The notes under the pieces were generated by a model. That model was not told the origin of the DNA. It saw only the letters and a program-made list of their open reading frames with translations, and searched no databases. From Desulfococcus sp041737845 (GTDB lineage Bacteria > Desulfobacterota > Desulfobacteria > Desulfobacterales > Desulfococcaceae), in contig NZ_JBGSQX010000116.1 in assembly GCF_041737845.1 (NCBI RefSeq), positions 1 to 64,000 on the forward strand: 64,000 nucleotides of DNA, given 5' to 3'. Below are positions 34,072-42,877 of the stretch, one piece after another. Every line of letters starts with the position of its first letter. The stretch's first letter is position 1. The translations under genes and the position numbers were made by a program.

Positions 34072-34796
34072 CCCTGGCCGTCGCTTTTCACCCGCGGTTT
34101 TTCAGCGAGATTGCAATAGACGTTGATGGTCAGCTCCGGACGGATCTTGCTGTCGGTCTTGACGATGATGGTGTCGTAGTACCGCACCTTTTCCTGCTTG
34201 AGGTTGAAGACGGTGAGCATGTAGGCCTTTCTGCCCTCTTCCTTCGATACCTCCACCCGGATGTTGCCGTCCTTCTCCGGTTTTGCGTCCAGAATCCTGA
34301 AGGGATATTTATCCATGGGGACGATGGTCACCTTCGCGGAAACGTCGTCCCCCGCCTGACCCGTCATCCTGACCCGAGCGGGAGTGATGTCGACAAACTG
34401 CTCCACATTTCCCTCGATCTGAAGCATCAGGGTTTTCTGGGTCGGGTCATTGGTCAGGACGCTGATGGTCTTGCTGAGCTTTTTGCTGCCGTATCCCTTG
34501 GTGTTGACCTTGATGGTGATGGATCCCTCGCCGCCGGCGGGGATTTGCCTCGAAAACGAGGCGGCCGTGCACCCTCAGCCGGTCTGCACCTTTTCTATCT
34601 GCAGTTCTGCGGTTCCCCGGTTCTGAATGATGAAGTCATGGACGACCTCTTCACCGTCGACGACCGGTTTGAACTGGAAAATCGGCTCCAGGGCGACGGC
34701 GAGCGGCGCATCGGACGACCCGCCGGCGGCTCCGAAACAGGCAGCGGCAAGCATGAAAACGATGCCCACGGATATGCCAACGCATTTCAGTTTCAT
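34068..34796 (-). CDS. DUF1573 exported protein with in-frame UGA, probable selenoprotein
   Basis: 242 residues if UGA at 34577-34575 is read as selenocysteine (position 74). The ATG at 34796 follows AAGGAG, and a signal peptide ends near residue 23. The DUF1573 domain is seen on both sides of the UGA: FQFKPVVDGEEVVHDFIIQNRGTA before, and GCTAASFSRQIPAGGEGSI after, all in the same frame. In ordinary members the junction reads VKTGCGCTTAS, so the UGA replaces precisely the first cysteine of the CGC pair, giving Sec-Gly-Cys. No other stop or frameshift occurs across the 729 bases, and the gene's end couples to the HAD gene. A hairpin in SECIS position follows the UGA. The alternative is a recent nonsense mutation, which would be a striking coincidence of position. 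Confidence 0.72.
34547..34577 (-). promoter_or_regulatory. UGA codon and candidate bacterial SECIS hairpin
   Basis: After the UGA (34577-34575) come 12 nt, then a perfect stem-loop GCCTCG-TTTT-CGAGGC (34562 down to 34547 on the minus strand). Read with a 5-bp stem, the apical loop opens with G at 34557, 17 nt after the UGA. As I recall the bacterial SECIS consensus, the loop should lie about 16-37 nt downstream of UGA with a G in its first two positions, so this hairpin fits. selA, selB, selC and selD are not in the window. Confidence 0.6.
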
Positions 34797-34942
34797 TGAA
34801 AAAACTCCTTGTTGATGCGAAGTAAAGACATATAACGAAATATAACATCCATAATACGTAAACCACTAAATAAGGACGGTCTTCGGGTCATGTCAAGGGT
34901 TCTTTTTCGGGCGGACGTTACAGAGGGCCTTCTGAAGCGCAG

Positions 34943-34969
34943 CAGCCCCCATGCGCGGCATGGGGGCTG
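34943..34969. terminator. Strong hairpin after the TRAP operon
   Basis: Perfect 12-bp arms CAGCCCCCATGC and GCATGGGGGCTG around a 3-nt loop, 65 nt beyond the dctP-type stop. No U-tract follows on either strand. It is probably a terminator or mRNA-stabilising structure for the minus-strand TRAP genes. Confidence 0.6.
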
Positions 34970-35033
34970 AGACGGAGGGACTGCGGTCCGGGGATCGGAT
35001 TCCCCGCAAAATGAAATTGTTGCTTTTCAGCGC

Positions 35034-36122
35034 CTATTTTTTCGCGATGACGTCATAGTAGGGCTGCCCGGAAACAGCGCCCCAGCCGCCGATCTGCTTT
35101 TTAAATTTCTTGAAGGCCTCGTGGACCTTTTTGGACACGGGGTCCTTGGCCGCCTCCTCCTCCAGGACCTCTTCCGACAATTTTCTCAGGTCTTCCAGCA
35201 GGGGATCGGGGAACCGCACCAGATTGACCTTGTGGACGGTGATCAGCTCCTCGAGGGCCTGGCCGTTGCCGGCCTCGGCCTGGCACAGGCTCCAGAGGTT
35301 GGTCTGCATGGCGCATGTATCCAGGGTCGCCTGGAGGTCCTTGGACAGGGATTCGTAAGCTTTTTTGTTGAAGATCACCTCGAGGGTCGTGCCGGGCTCA
35401 TGCCAGCCGGGATAATAGTAGTACTGGGCGGCCTTGTAAAGTCCCATTCGGAGATCGAGCAGGGGCCCCACCCATTCGGTGGCGTCGATGACGCCGCGCT
35501 CGAGAGAGGTGAAGATTTCACCGGCGGGCAGAAGGACCACCGTCCCGCCGGCCTTGGCCACGACCTTGCCGCCCAGTCCGGGGATGCGCATCTTGAGGCC
35601 CTTGAAGTCCTCGATGGTTTTCATCTCCTTGCGGAACCACCCGCCCATCTGAACGCCGGTGTTCCCCTGGGGCCTCGGGATCACGTTGAAGGGGGCGTAA
35701 ACCTCTTCCCAGAGCTGGAGTCCGCCGCCGCTGTAAAACCAAGTGTTCATGCCCTGGGGGTCGAGGCCGAAGGGGACCGATGAGAACCATTGGGCGGCCG
35801 TCGATTTTCCTGCCCAGTAATAAGAGGCCCCGCTGCCGCACTCCACGGTGCCGTCGGAAACCGCATCAAAGGTTCCCAGGGCCGGGACCAGCTCGCCTGC
35901 GGCAAATACCTGGATTTTAATGCGTCCGCCGGTGGCGGCGTCCACCGACTTGGCGAACATCTCGGCGCCGGTCTGAAGCACCGGGGTGTTGGGCGGCCAG
36001 GTGGTGACCATCTTCCATCGATAGGTTTTCTCCGCGGCCAGCACGGCCGGAGCAGAAACGGCCGTTCCCGCGACCGCCGCGACGGTTGCACCGGTTTTTT
36101 TCAAAAAATCGCGTCGTTCCAT
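35034..36122 (-). CDS. TRAP transporter solute-binding protein (DctP family)
   Basis: 362 residues. The N-terminus has a Tat signal (ERRDFLKKTGATVAAVAG), so the protein is probably exported folded. The DctP domain shows KTYRWKMVTTWPPNTPVL, AEMFAKSVDAATGGRIKIQ, and the conserved substrate-carboxylate arginine region in DFKGLKMRIPGLGG. This Tat-exported, FCCP-like group binds 2-oxo or other organic acids in several bacteria, but the ligand here is unknown. It is upstream or downstream partner of the DctQM genes and shares their strand. In gene order DctQ, DctM, DctP are transcribed in that order, with 112 nt before this gene. Confidence 0.93.
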   Translation of the reverse strand: MERRDFLKKTGATVAAVAGTAVSAPAVLAAEKTYRWKMVTTWPPNTPVLQTGAEMFAKSVDAATGGRIKIQVFAAGELVPALGTFDAVSDGTVECGSGASYYWAGKSTAAQWFSSVPFGLDPQGMNTWFYSGGGLQLWEEVYAPFNVIPRPQGNTGVQMGGWFRKEMKTIEDFKGLKMRIPGLGGKVVAKAGGTVVLLPAGEIFTSLERGVIDATEWVGPLLDLRMGLYKAAQYYYYPGWHEPGTTLEVIFNKKAYESLSKDLQATLDTCAMQTNLWSLCQAEAGNGQALEELITVHKVNLVRFPDPLLEDLRKLSEEVLEEEAAKDPVSKKVHEAFKKFKKQIGGWGAVSGQPYYDVIAKK

Positions 36123-36234
36123 ACGATCAGACTCCTTTCATGGTGAGGTAAAGAGACGATGTTGTTTGGAAATCCAACGGTGTTGCCGATACGGATCAAC
36201 CCTTTGCCCCTGGCGCCGATACCCCGGGTGGGGG

Positions 36235-37560
36235 TCAATTGCCGAAAACCGCCTTCGGCAGCCAGGTGGCCAGAATCGGAAAAAAGACCACGATCAGAAG
36301 ACCGATGGCCTGTAAGATGACAAACGGGATGATCCCCCGATAGATGTCGCCGGTGGAGATCTCCGGCGGCGTGACGGCTTTCAGGTAGAACAGGGAAAAC
36401 CCGAAGGGCGGCGTCAGGAAGGAGGTCTGGAGGTTCACGGCGATGAGGATGCAGAACCAGACCGGGTCGAACCCGAACTCCAGCATGATGGGCGCCAGAA
36501 CCGGCACATGGATGAAGGTGATCTCGATGAAATCGAGAAAAAAGCCGATGACGAAGATGAGGCCCATGACGACGGCGAGCACGAACCATTTGCCGTGGGT
36601 TTCGGCCATGGCGCCCAGAAATTCCCGGACGAGGCCGTCTCCGCCCAGCCCCCGGAAGACCAGGCCGAATGCGGCGGCGCCCACCAGGATGATGAAGACC
36701 ATGCAGGTGAGCTGCATGGTGGAGTCCATGACCTCCTGCAGAATGCCCAGGGTGAATTTCCGGTTGGCGATCGTGAGAACGGTGGCGCCAACGGCGCCCA
36801 CGGCGGCGGCCTCGGTCGGGGAAGCGACCCCCCAGAAGATGGAGCCCAGGACGGCGACCATGAGAAACAGGGGCGGAAAAAGGGCCCGGGAAACGCGTTT
36901 GAAGAGATCCATGCGGCTCATGGCCGCCAGGGCCTTCCTGGGGATCGCCGGCGCGATTTTGGGTTTGAGCCATGCGGCCACGAGGATGTAGAGGATATAG
37001 AGGGCCACCAGCACCATGCCCGGCAGGACCGCGCCCATGAAGAGATCCCCGACGGGGACGCCGACGATGTCGCCGATGAGCACCAGGACGATGGACGGCG
37101 GGATGATCTGGCCCAGGGTCCCCGAGGCCGCAACCGTGCCCGTGGCGATTTCGTGATGGTATCCCCACTTGAGCATGGTGGGCACGGCGAGGAGTCCCAT
37201 GGTGACCACGGTGGCCCCGACGATGCCCGTCGACGCGCCCAGCAATGCCCCGACGATGACCACCGATACGGCAAGCCCCCCGCGGACCCGGCCGAAGACC
37301 ATCCCCATGGTGTCGAGGAGCTCCTCGGCCAGGCCCGATCGCTCCAGCATCACGCCCATGAAGACGAAAAGCGGCACCGCCAGCAGGGTCACGTTGGTCA
37401 TGACCCCCCAGATCCTGAGGGGCAGCAGGTTGAAAAACGACCACCCGAAGCCGATGAGGCCGAAGCAGAGGGCGGTTCCCATCAGGGTGAAGGTGACCGG
37501 AAAGCCGAACATCAACAGAATGGTCAGGGCCAGAAACATCCATCCGGGCAGATATTCCAT
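36235..37560 (-). CDS. TRAP transporter large permease (DctM family)
   Basis: 441 residues with about twelve membrane helices. Family motifs include FVFMGVMLERSGLAEEL, GALLGASTGIVGATVVTMGLLAVP and the C-terminal LTPPFGFSLFYLK. It forms the sodium- or proton-coupled transport channel. Its ATG shares one base with the stop of the DctQ gene (TGATG), so the two membrane subunits are translationally coupled. Confidence 0.94.
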   Translation of the reverse strand: MEYLPGWMFLALTILLMFGFPVTFTLMGTALCFGLIGFGWSFFNLLPLRIWGVMTNVTLLAVPLFVFMGVMLERSGLAEELLDTMGMVFGRVRGGLAVSVVIVGALLGASTGIVGATVVTMGLLAVPTMLKWGYHHEIATGTVAASGTLGQIIPPSIVLVLIGDIVGVPVGDLFMGAVLPGMVLVALYILYILVAAWLKPKIAPAIPRKALAAMSRMDLFKRVSRALFPPLFLMVAVLGSIFWGVASPTEAAAVGAVGATVLTIANRKFTLGILQEVMDSTMQLTCMVFIILVGAAAFGLVFRGLGGDGLVREFLGAMAETHGKWFVLAVVMGLIFVIGFFLDFIEITFIHVPVLAPIMLEFGFDPVWFCILIAVNLQTSFLTPPFGFSLFYLKAVTPPEISTGDIYRGIIPFVILQAIGLLIVVFFPILATWLPKAVFGN

Positions 37561-38105
37561 CAGCGTTCCCCCTCCGTCTCGAGTTCTTTTCCCTTACTTT
37601 CTTTTCCGATGATCGTCAGGAAGCTTTTGATTCCCATGGAGATGCCCTGGAGAAGGATGAGGATGAACCCCGCGGGGATGCAGGCCTTGATCAGATAGCG
37701 GTAGGGAATGCCGCCGGGGTCGGGGGACCCCTCCATGACGCTCCAGGCGTTGTGGACAAATTTGAATGATGTGATGATGATGAGGCAGCAGCCCGGGATC
37801 AGAAAGAAAATCACGCCGATCAGGTTGATCCACGCCTGGTTCCTGGGGCTCATCCGCTGGTAAAAGATGTCCACCCGGACATGGCCTTCCTTGAGAAGGG
37901 TGTTGCCGGCGCCCAGGAGAAAGATGAACGCGAACAGGTGCCATTCCAGCTCCTGAACGAACACAAAGCTCGTTTTGAAGACATAGCGCATGACCACATC
38001 GACAAAAACCACCATCACCACCAGGAACGTGACCCATGAAACGCCCCGGCCGACCCGAGTGTTGAGGGCGTCGATCCAGCGGCAAATCGATCTCAGGAAC
38101 GTCAT
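37560..38105 (-). CDS. TRAP transporter small permease (DctQ family)
   Basis: 181 residues with four membrane helices. The DctQ hallmark (VDVVMRYVFKTSFVFVQELEWHLFAF) lies in helices 1-2. HVRVDIFYQRMSPRNQAWIN is the usual cytoplasmic loop after helix 2. Start at 38105 (MTFLRSICRW) fits family beginnings; an in-frame upstream ATG would add 24 residues of no similarity. First gene of the QMP operon. Confidence 0.92.
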   Translation of the reverse strand: MTFLRSICRWIDALNTRVGRGVSWVTFLVVMVVFVDVVMRYVFKTSFVFVQELEWHLFAFIFLLGAGNTLLKEGHVRVDIFYQRMSPRNQAWINLIGVIFFLIPGCCLIIITSFKFVHNAWSVMEGSPDPGGIPYRYLIKACIPAGFILILLQGISMGIKSFLTIIGKESKGKELETEGER

Positions 38106-38256
38106 AGCGCCTCCATGTCCGATGCGATGGATGTTCATGCGGATCAGGCCATATCGGGCATTCCGATCCCGAAGCAAAGCCGGTTCAATTTATGACCATG
38201 GAGACTTTAATGAAATAATGAATAAAAATCAATCATTAATTCTTGGTTTAGCCGAA

Positions 38257-39444
38257 TCATGGGATGTTTCCGATCAGGAGGGTCGGCCGCAGCCCGCCGT
38301 GGGAAAAGGGATGATGGAAGACCGGAAACGGGATGTCGCCGGTCCATTCCGCCTCCGGCGCCACCAGAACGACCTTCCACCCGGCATAGGCCTCCCGGAG
38401 ACGGCTGCACACCGATCGAAACAGGGCCCTCCCCTGCCGCCGGGTCCCCAGGCGGTGCCCATAGGGCGGGTTGACGGCGACCAGCCCCGGTTGCGAAAAC
38501 CTGTCCCCGGGGGAGAACGCGAAAAAATCCCGGCAGGACACGTCGATCATGGGAGACAGGCCGTTCTCTTCCAGGTTTTTCCGCAGGGACCGGCAGACGT
38601 CGGGGTCGATGTCGGCGGCAAAGATGGTGGGGGTCTCTGGAAGGGGAAGACTGTTTTCGGAGGTGCGCTTGAGATAGGCCCATTTCCGGGGGGCGAAGGA
38701 CGGCCATCCCATGAATGCAAAGCTCCGGCGCGAGCCCGGGGGGATGCCGCCCGAGATCATGGCCCCCTCGATGGAAAAGGTGCCGGAGCCGCACATGGGG
38801 TCCAGGAGGGGCAGGCGGCCGTCATAGCCCGCAAGGGTCAGGGCCGCTGCGGCGATGGTTTCCCGGATGGGGGCCTTTCCGCCCCCGGTCTTGAATCCCC
38901 GCTTGTAGAGCAGCTCCCCGCTGCTGTCGATGGACAGGGTGAAATGATCCTCCGCCGCGCGCACGAAAATCCGCTGAACCGGGACGTCCGGAACGTCACC
39001 GGCCTCCTCCGGCCGAACCTGTTTGAAGCGGTCCCGGATGCTCGCCTGGACCCTTTCGGCGACGGCGTCCGTGTGGTAGAGGCGGCTTTTCGCGGCGGCG
39101 GCGTGGATGACGGGGGCGCCACCCGGCCGGAGGTAGAGCTCCCAGGGAATGTCCGCCAGTTTCTTCTCCAAGCGGGGAAAGGACGACGCGCTGAATTCAT
39201 CGATTCTCATGAGAATCCGGCCGGCCGTGCGGAGGTGGAGATTGGCGAGCCAGCAGTCGTGCAGCCGCCCTTCGAAAACGATCCCGCCCGGAACGACGGC
39301 TCCGGTGGCGATGGAAAGGGGCGGGGCCTGGAGCTCCGCCAGGCAGACGCTTTCAAGCCCCGGCGAAACGGCGACGAAGAACTCCCTCGTCCGTCCGGCG
39401 ACGTGCCGTTTGATGCGCTTGGACAGCGGGGTTTCAGGGGTCAT
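38257..39444 (-). CDS. THUMP-domain RNA methyltransferase (RlmL N-terminal/YpsC type)
   Basis: 395 residues. The N-terminus (VAVSPGLESVCLAELQA) and a THUMP domain (to about residue 165) bind RNA. The SAM-dependent methyltransferase domain has PLLDPMCGSGTFSIEGAM for SAM binding and the catalytic VNPPYG. It is like the N-terminal half of E. coli RlmL, which makes m2G2445 in 23S rRNA, and lacks the RlmK half. Separated by only 5 nt from the DsbA-like gene upstream, so the pair is probably co-transcribed. Confidence 0.92.
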   Translation of the reverse strand: MTPETPLSKRIKRHVAGRTREFFVAVSPGLESVCLAELQAPPLSIATGAVVPGGIVFEGRLHDCWLANLHLRTAGRILMRIDEFSASSFPRLEKKLADIPWELYLRPGGAPVIHAAAAKSRLYHTDAVAERVQASIRDRFKQVRPEEAGDVPDVPVQRIFVRAAEDHFTLSIDSSGELLYKRGFKTGGGKAPIRETIAAAALTLAGYDGRLPLLDPMCGSGTFSIEGAMISGGIPPGSRRSFAFMGWPSFAPRKWAYLKRTSENSLPLPETPTIFAADIDPDVCRSLRKNLEENGLSPMIDVSCRDFFAFSPGDRFSQPGLVAVNPPYGHRLGTRRQGRALFRSVCSRLREAYAGWKVVLVAPEAEWTGDIPFPVFHHPFSHGGLRPTLLIGNIP

Positions 39445-39449
39445 GGGGC

Positions 39450-40304
39450 TTATTTCTCTGCGGGTGCCCCTGGCTGACCTTCTAGTAGCGTTTGAAAGCT
39501 TTTCATGGAATGATCCCTGAAGATCCGGCCGTTGACGAACACCGTCGGTGTTCCGCTGACACCCAGCCGGGCAGCCTCCGAGGCGTCCCGGTTCAAGGCG
39601 GTCATCACTTCGGGATGGCTCATTTCCCGGGTCAGGCGCGCTTCATCAAGTTTCAGTTCCCTGGCGATCTCATTGATTTTCTGGAGAGATAGCCGGTTAT
39701 AGTTGTCGAAAAGCGCATCGTGAAATTCCCAGAACCGGTTCTGCCTGCCCGCGGCCAGCGCCGCGGCCGAGGCAGCCCGGGAAAAGCGGTGGCTGCGGAG
39801 CGGGAAGTTCATGAACACCACCTTGATCCGCTCTGGATACTCGGTCATGACTTGATCGAGAACCGATGACAACTCGGCGCAGGAGGGGCACTCGAAATCA
39901 CTGAAAACAACCACTTCGAAGGGGGCATCGGCTGGGCCTTTAGACGGCAGACCGCTGGAATCGATGGTCTGGATCAGGTCCAGCAGGATGACCTTCAAGG
40001 TCTGCTCTTTTGAATTCCCTATGAGCAGCATGTCTTCTCTGGGCGTGGCCTTGATGCTGTCCGTGCCTTCACCGACCCGGACTTTCTCCTGAAGCCGACC
40101 ATCCGGGGAATAGATCAGCAGATAGCCATTTTCGGTCAGCGCAAAGACCCGCATGCCGTTCAGGGAAATGGCAACATCCATCGGTTTGGCATCCAGTTTA
40201 AATGTCTGCAGGACATTCAATTCGATTTCAGCATTAGCCCGGCTGAGCGCCAAGGATGTCAGCATCACGACCGATACCATCAGGATCTGAGTTATTTTCC
40301 GCAT
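39450..40304 (-). CDS. Exported DsbA-like thiol oxidoreductase with propeller-like N-terminus
   Basis: 284 residues. A signal peptide ends near residue 25. Residues 30-105 look like two or three beta-propeller blades (MDVAISLNGMRVFALTENGYLLIY). A DsbA-type thioredoxin domain follows, with the redox motif CPSC (Cys139, Cys142), NFPLRSHRFSRAASAAALAA, and the cis-proline loop SGTPTVFVNGR. It probably catalyses periplasmic disulfide formation or isomerisation. The blade-like N-terminus is not part of canonical DsbA and may dock a partner. Followed immediately by the methyltransferase gene. Confidence 0.9.
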   Translation of the reverse strand: MRKITQILMVSVVMLTSLALSRANAEIELNVLQTFKLDAKPMDVAISLNGMRVFALTENGYLLIYSPDGRLQEKVRVGEGTDSIKATPREDMLLIGNSKEQTLKVILLDLIQTIDSSGLPSKGPADAPFEVVVFSDFECPSCAELSSVLDQVMTEYPERIKVVFMNFPLRSHRFSRAASAAALAAGRQNRFWEFHDALFDNYNRLSLQKINEIARELKLDEARLTREMSHPEVMTALNRDASEAARLGVSGTPTVFVNGRIFRDHSMKSFQTLLEGQPGAPAEK

Positions 40305-40382
40305 ACCGGGAACCTTTCTGTCGTTAAAATGGAGAGCTATGTATCATATATTTTGTATGGCGAGAAGATAGAACCGCAATTT

Positions 40383-41672
40383 TCAGAGGAGTGGCACCCC
40401 ACCCGCTCCGGGATCAAATCCGGGTGCCGGCGTTACGGGGGTGAAGAGCAGAAGTGAACTGTCTGCATTTCCGGAGATAGCCACCCCGCAGAGCCCTGCA
40501 ACAGAGGACACGGCGATAATCCGCTCGATCTGTGTAAAAGCGATACCGGGAAACCAGTTGGTGTAGTAGCCGGTACGTTTGTCATAGGGATTGATCGTCA
40601 TGACAACGCTGTCCAAAATCTGATCCGCGCCGACGGCATGGAGGGTTACGGATGCAGGAGCATCGCTCATGTTGGTGACGGTGATGGCCTTCCATTCGAT
40701 TTTCGGGCTGAGGTCGTTGAAATAAAATCCTATTTGTGTGTCCTTGGCTTCGGCGAGCGTAAATTCGGCCAAGCCCCCGCCCTGCAGGTTTTCGTAAAAA
40801 AGACGGAAATTGAACAAGCTGTTGTTGTAAAGGATATATCCGGTTCCGGAAGTGATACCAGGAACCAACTCTCTTAAATCAATGATGGTTCTGCCGAGGC
40901 CAGCCGTGGAGAACAACCCGGAATAAACCTCCGTTCCTCCGTCGTGGAGGGCGATGCTGAATGATGCCTGGGTCGGGGCGTTGTTGTCGACCTGAAGAAT
41001 CGTTTTCCAGATTCCGCCGTTCCCCGTGACGTGGGGGATACCCACCCCCAGGGAGAAGCTTTCTCCCCCGGTGCGGCCGATGATGGCATCGTCGAAAAAA
41101 ATGAATTTGGCATCCTCGGTCTTCCCTTCGGTTTCGTAAACCTCGAAGGTGCTGAAACCGCTTGTATCGATCACGCCGTAAAAGAGGGTTTCGGTGGTCA
41201 GGACGGTATCTTCGAAGTCAACGGTCACGCCGTCTATGATCATTCGAATTCTGGCGCCGGGGGTGTTGGAGCGGACCCAAATTCCCAGGGCGTGAATCGT
41301 CCGGGGAGTCGCTCCTGCGATGCCGTCGCGCTGGGAATCGAAAGGGGCGCCGATGAGATCGCCATGTGGGGTCGAAAACATGCCCCACAGACCGCTTCTC
41401 GCGGCACCGCTCGATGTGGTGATCCGGTTGCCGCTCAGGTTGGCGCGCCAGGTGATGCCCTGGCTGGTAGCGCTCTCGGCGTTGTCCGGTGTCCGCAAGG
41501 CCCCCCAGACGCCGGCGTCCTCAAAGCCCTCCTGAAACGTGGCATATCCGAATGATGCCGCGGCGGCCATGAACTCAGATTCATTTCCGTAGGTGAGGAC
41601 TTCCGAATGGGCCGCAACGGACGCAAAAAACAGAAATGCGCCCAAAAGAAGCCCGCATTGCATTTTTTTCAT
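40383..41672 (-). CDS. Exported hypothetical protein
   Basis: 429 residues. The start at 41672 follows AGGAGGTG and gives a clear signal peptide (MKKMQCGLLLGAFLFFASVAAHS). The first part (about 30-220) is a jelly-roll-like or lectin-like beta domain (FQEGFEDAGVWGAL, GIWVRSNTPGARIRMIIDG, FIFFDDAIIG), a layout seen in PEP-CTERM or choice-of-anchor proteins. The second part (about 220-400) is repeated beta strands (KTILQVDNNAPTQASFSIALHDG; WKAITVTNMSDAPASVTLHAVG), alike enough to be a duplication. No membrane anchor or sorting motif is present at the C-terminus. Function unknown. Confidence 0.75.
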   Translation of the reverse strand: MKKMQCGLLLGAFLFFASVAAHSEVLTYGNESEFMAAAASFGYATFQEGFEDAGVWGALRTPDNAESATSQGITWRANLSGNRITTSSGAARSGLWGMFSTPHGDLIGAPFDSQRDGIAGATPRTIHALGIWVRSNTPGARIRMIIDGVTVDFEDTVLTTETLFYGVIDTSGFSTFEVYETEGKTEDAKFIFFDDAIIGRTGGESFSLGVGIPHVTGNGGIWKTILQVDNNAPTQASFSIALHDGGTEVYSGLFSTAGLGRTIIDLRELVPGITSGTGYILYNNSLFNFRLFYENLQGGGLAEFTLAEAKDTQIGFYFNDLSPKIEWKAITVTNMSDAPASVTLHAVGADQILDSVVMTINPYDKRTGYYTNWFPGIAFTQIERIIAVSSVAGLCGVAISGNADSSLLLFTPVTPAPGFDPGAGGVPLL

Positions 41673-41875
41673 GGTACACCTCCTCTTCCGGTGATTTCGG
41701 AGTATGTTGATGGGATTCATCTTGATAAAAGAATACCTTTTTACCTTAACCACGAACGTTGCATCGCGCCACCACTGTGCGGTATAGACCGTCCAAGCCG
41801 CGAGCCCCTCCCCCGGCCGGGCGGCGCTCTCAAGATCGTCGTACCCGTCCTGTTCCGCCTCGAGTCCTGAGCGGG

Positions 41876-42877
41876 CTAATACCCTTCGAGGATAAAATCG
41901 GAGAAAACCATAGGCCAGGTCGATATGGCCGCAAAGACGAAGAATCCGATCATTGCAACGAGGCAGAGCCGCTGCTGAATCGAAGGCAGGCGGCGTTCCA
42001 GGGATTCGGGACCCCTGACCCGTTCAAGCATCCCCACGCCCATGCCCGCGATGCCCGCCGTGAGCAGTGATGTGTAGAGGGGGTAGCCGATGTAGTGGTA
42101 TTCCCGCTGGAGCAGGCAGAAGGGGCAGTGATGGGTGGGGAGCTCGTAGAAGTAGAGGGAGATGAACGAGATGATGGAGACGATGGAAACGAGGAAGAAG
42201 AGCGCGCTAAAACCCGCGAAGAGGGACGCCGACCGGCCGGTGATGCGGAAATGGATGCCCGCACGGAGGGTCAGCACCAGGCTCAGGTAGAAGAGGATCT
42301 TGGCCGGGACGGACGGCAGCGCCGCCATGCTCCCCATGACGCCGCCGGCCTCGGCGTTGAAGAGGATGCCGCAGCAAGAGGTGAGGATGTTGGCCTTCAT
42401 GTTCAGGAAATACTGGGTGACGAGATAGGCGTCGAAGACGCACAGGGCGGTGACGGCGAAAAGGAGCCGGTATTTGGGTTTGATCAGCGGGTAATCGGGG
42501 CATTGATTGTCGGCGTGGTTCAGGATCAGCCACAAGCCCGACAGCACGGCGGCCGCGAGCTTCACGACAAGGACCGGATATCCGTATTTGTTGACGTTGA
42601 GGGATCCGGCGGCGCACATGGCCCCCGTGAAGAGCGGATGGATGCGATCGGCGGTATAGACGAAAAAAAACATGGAAAAGAGCCCGATGGCAAAGAGGTG
42701 GGTCAGGACCGACGAGACGAGGTAGGTCTGCTTTTCCAGCGCCAGTTGGCCTTCACTGTCGCTCTCGATGTCCCAGTCCCGGAGGATGCGGTATCCCAGG
42801 GTCGATGCATAGATCGCAAAAAGCGCCGTAAGCAGCGCTGTCAGGATCAGGGTGATGATGGCCGGGTTCAGGATCAA
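41876..42877 (-). CDS. Polytopic membrane protein with DsbB-like CxxC/QR motif
   Basis: 333 residues with about eight hydrophobic segments. A motif near residue 250, HHCPFCLLQREYHYIGYP, closely recalls the quinone-proximal CxxC-x2-QR motif of DsbB. Another cysteine pair (TSCCG) lies near residue 170 and a single CPDY near residue 130. Its start overlaps the stop of the ABC ATPase gene as ATGA, so it belongs to the ABC/NosL operon. I infer a membrane thiol-redox or metal-handling subunit. No Pfam family is recognised by eye. Confidence 0.7.
   Translation of the reverse strand: MILNPAIITLILTALLTALFAIYASTLGYRILRDWDIESDSEGQLALEKQTYLVSSVLTHLFAIGLFSMFFFVYTADRIHPLFTGAMCAAGSLNVNKYGYPVLVVKLAAAVLSGLWLILNHADNQCPDYPLIKPKYRLLFAVTALCVFDAYLVTQYFLNMKANILTSCCGILFNAEAGGVMGSMAALPSVPAKILFYLSLVLTLRAGIHFRITGRSASLFAGFSALFFLVSIVSIISFISLYFYELPTHHCPFCLLQREYHYIGYPLYTSLLTAGIAGMGVGMLERVRGPESLERRLPSIQQRLCLVAMIGFFVFAAISTWPMVFSDFILEGY

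Noticed and set aside
34568..34580. Reading the UGA in the DUF1573 gene as a plain nonsense mutation
   Set aside because: Not excluded, but the stop falls exactly on a family cysteine, the frame stays open to the natural end, and a SECIS-like hairpin follows at the right distance. Recoding explains all three.
36101..37543. 480-codon minus-strand frame overlapping the DctM gene in another phase
   Set aside because: Histidine- and arginine-rich shadow of a gene with clear DctM motifs.
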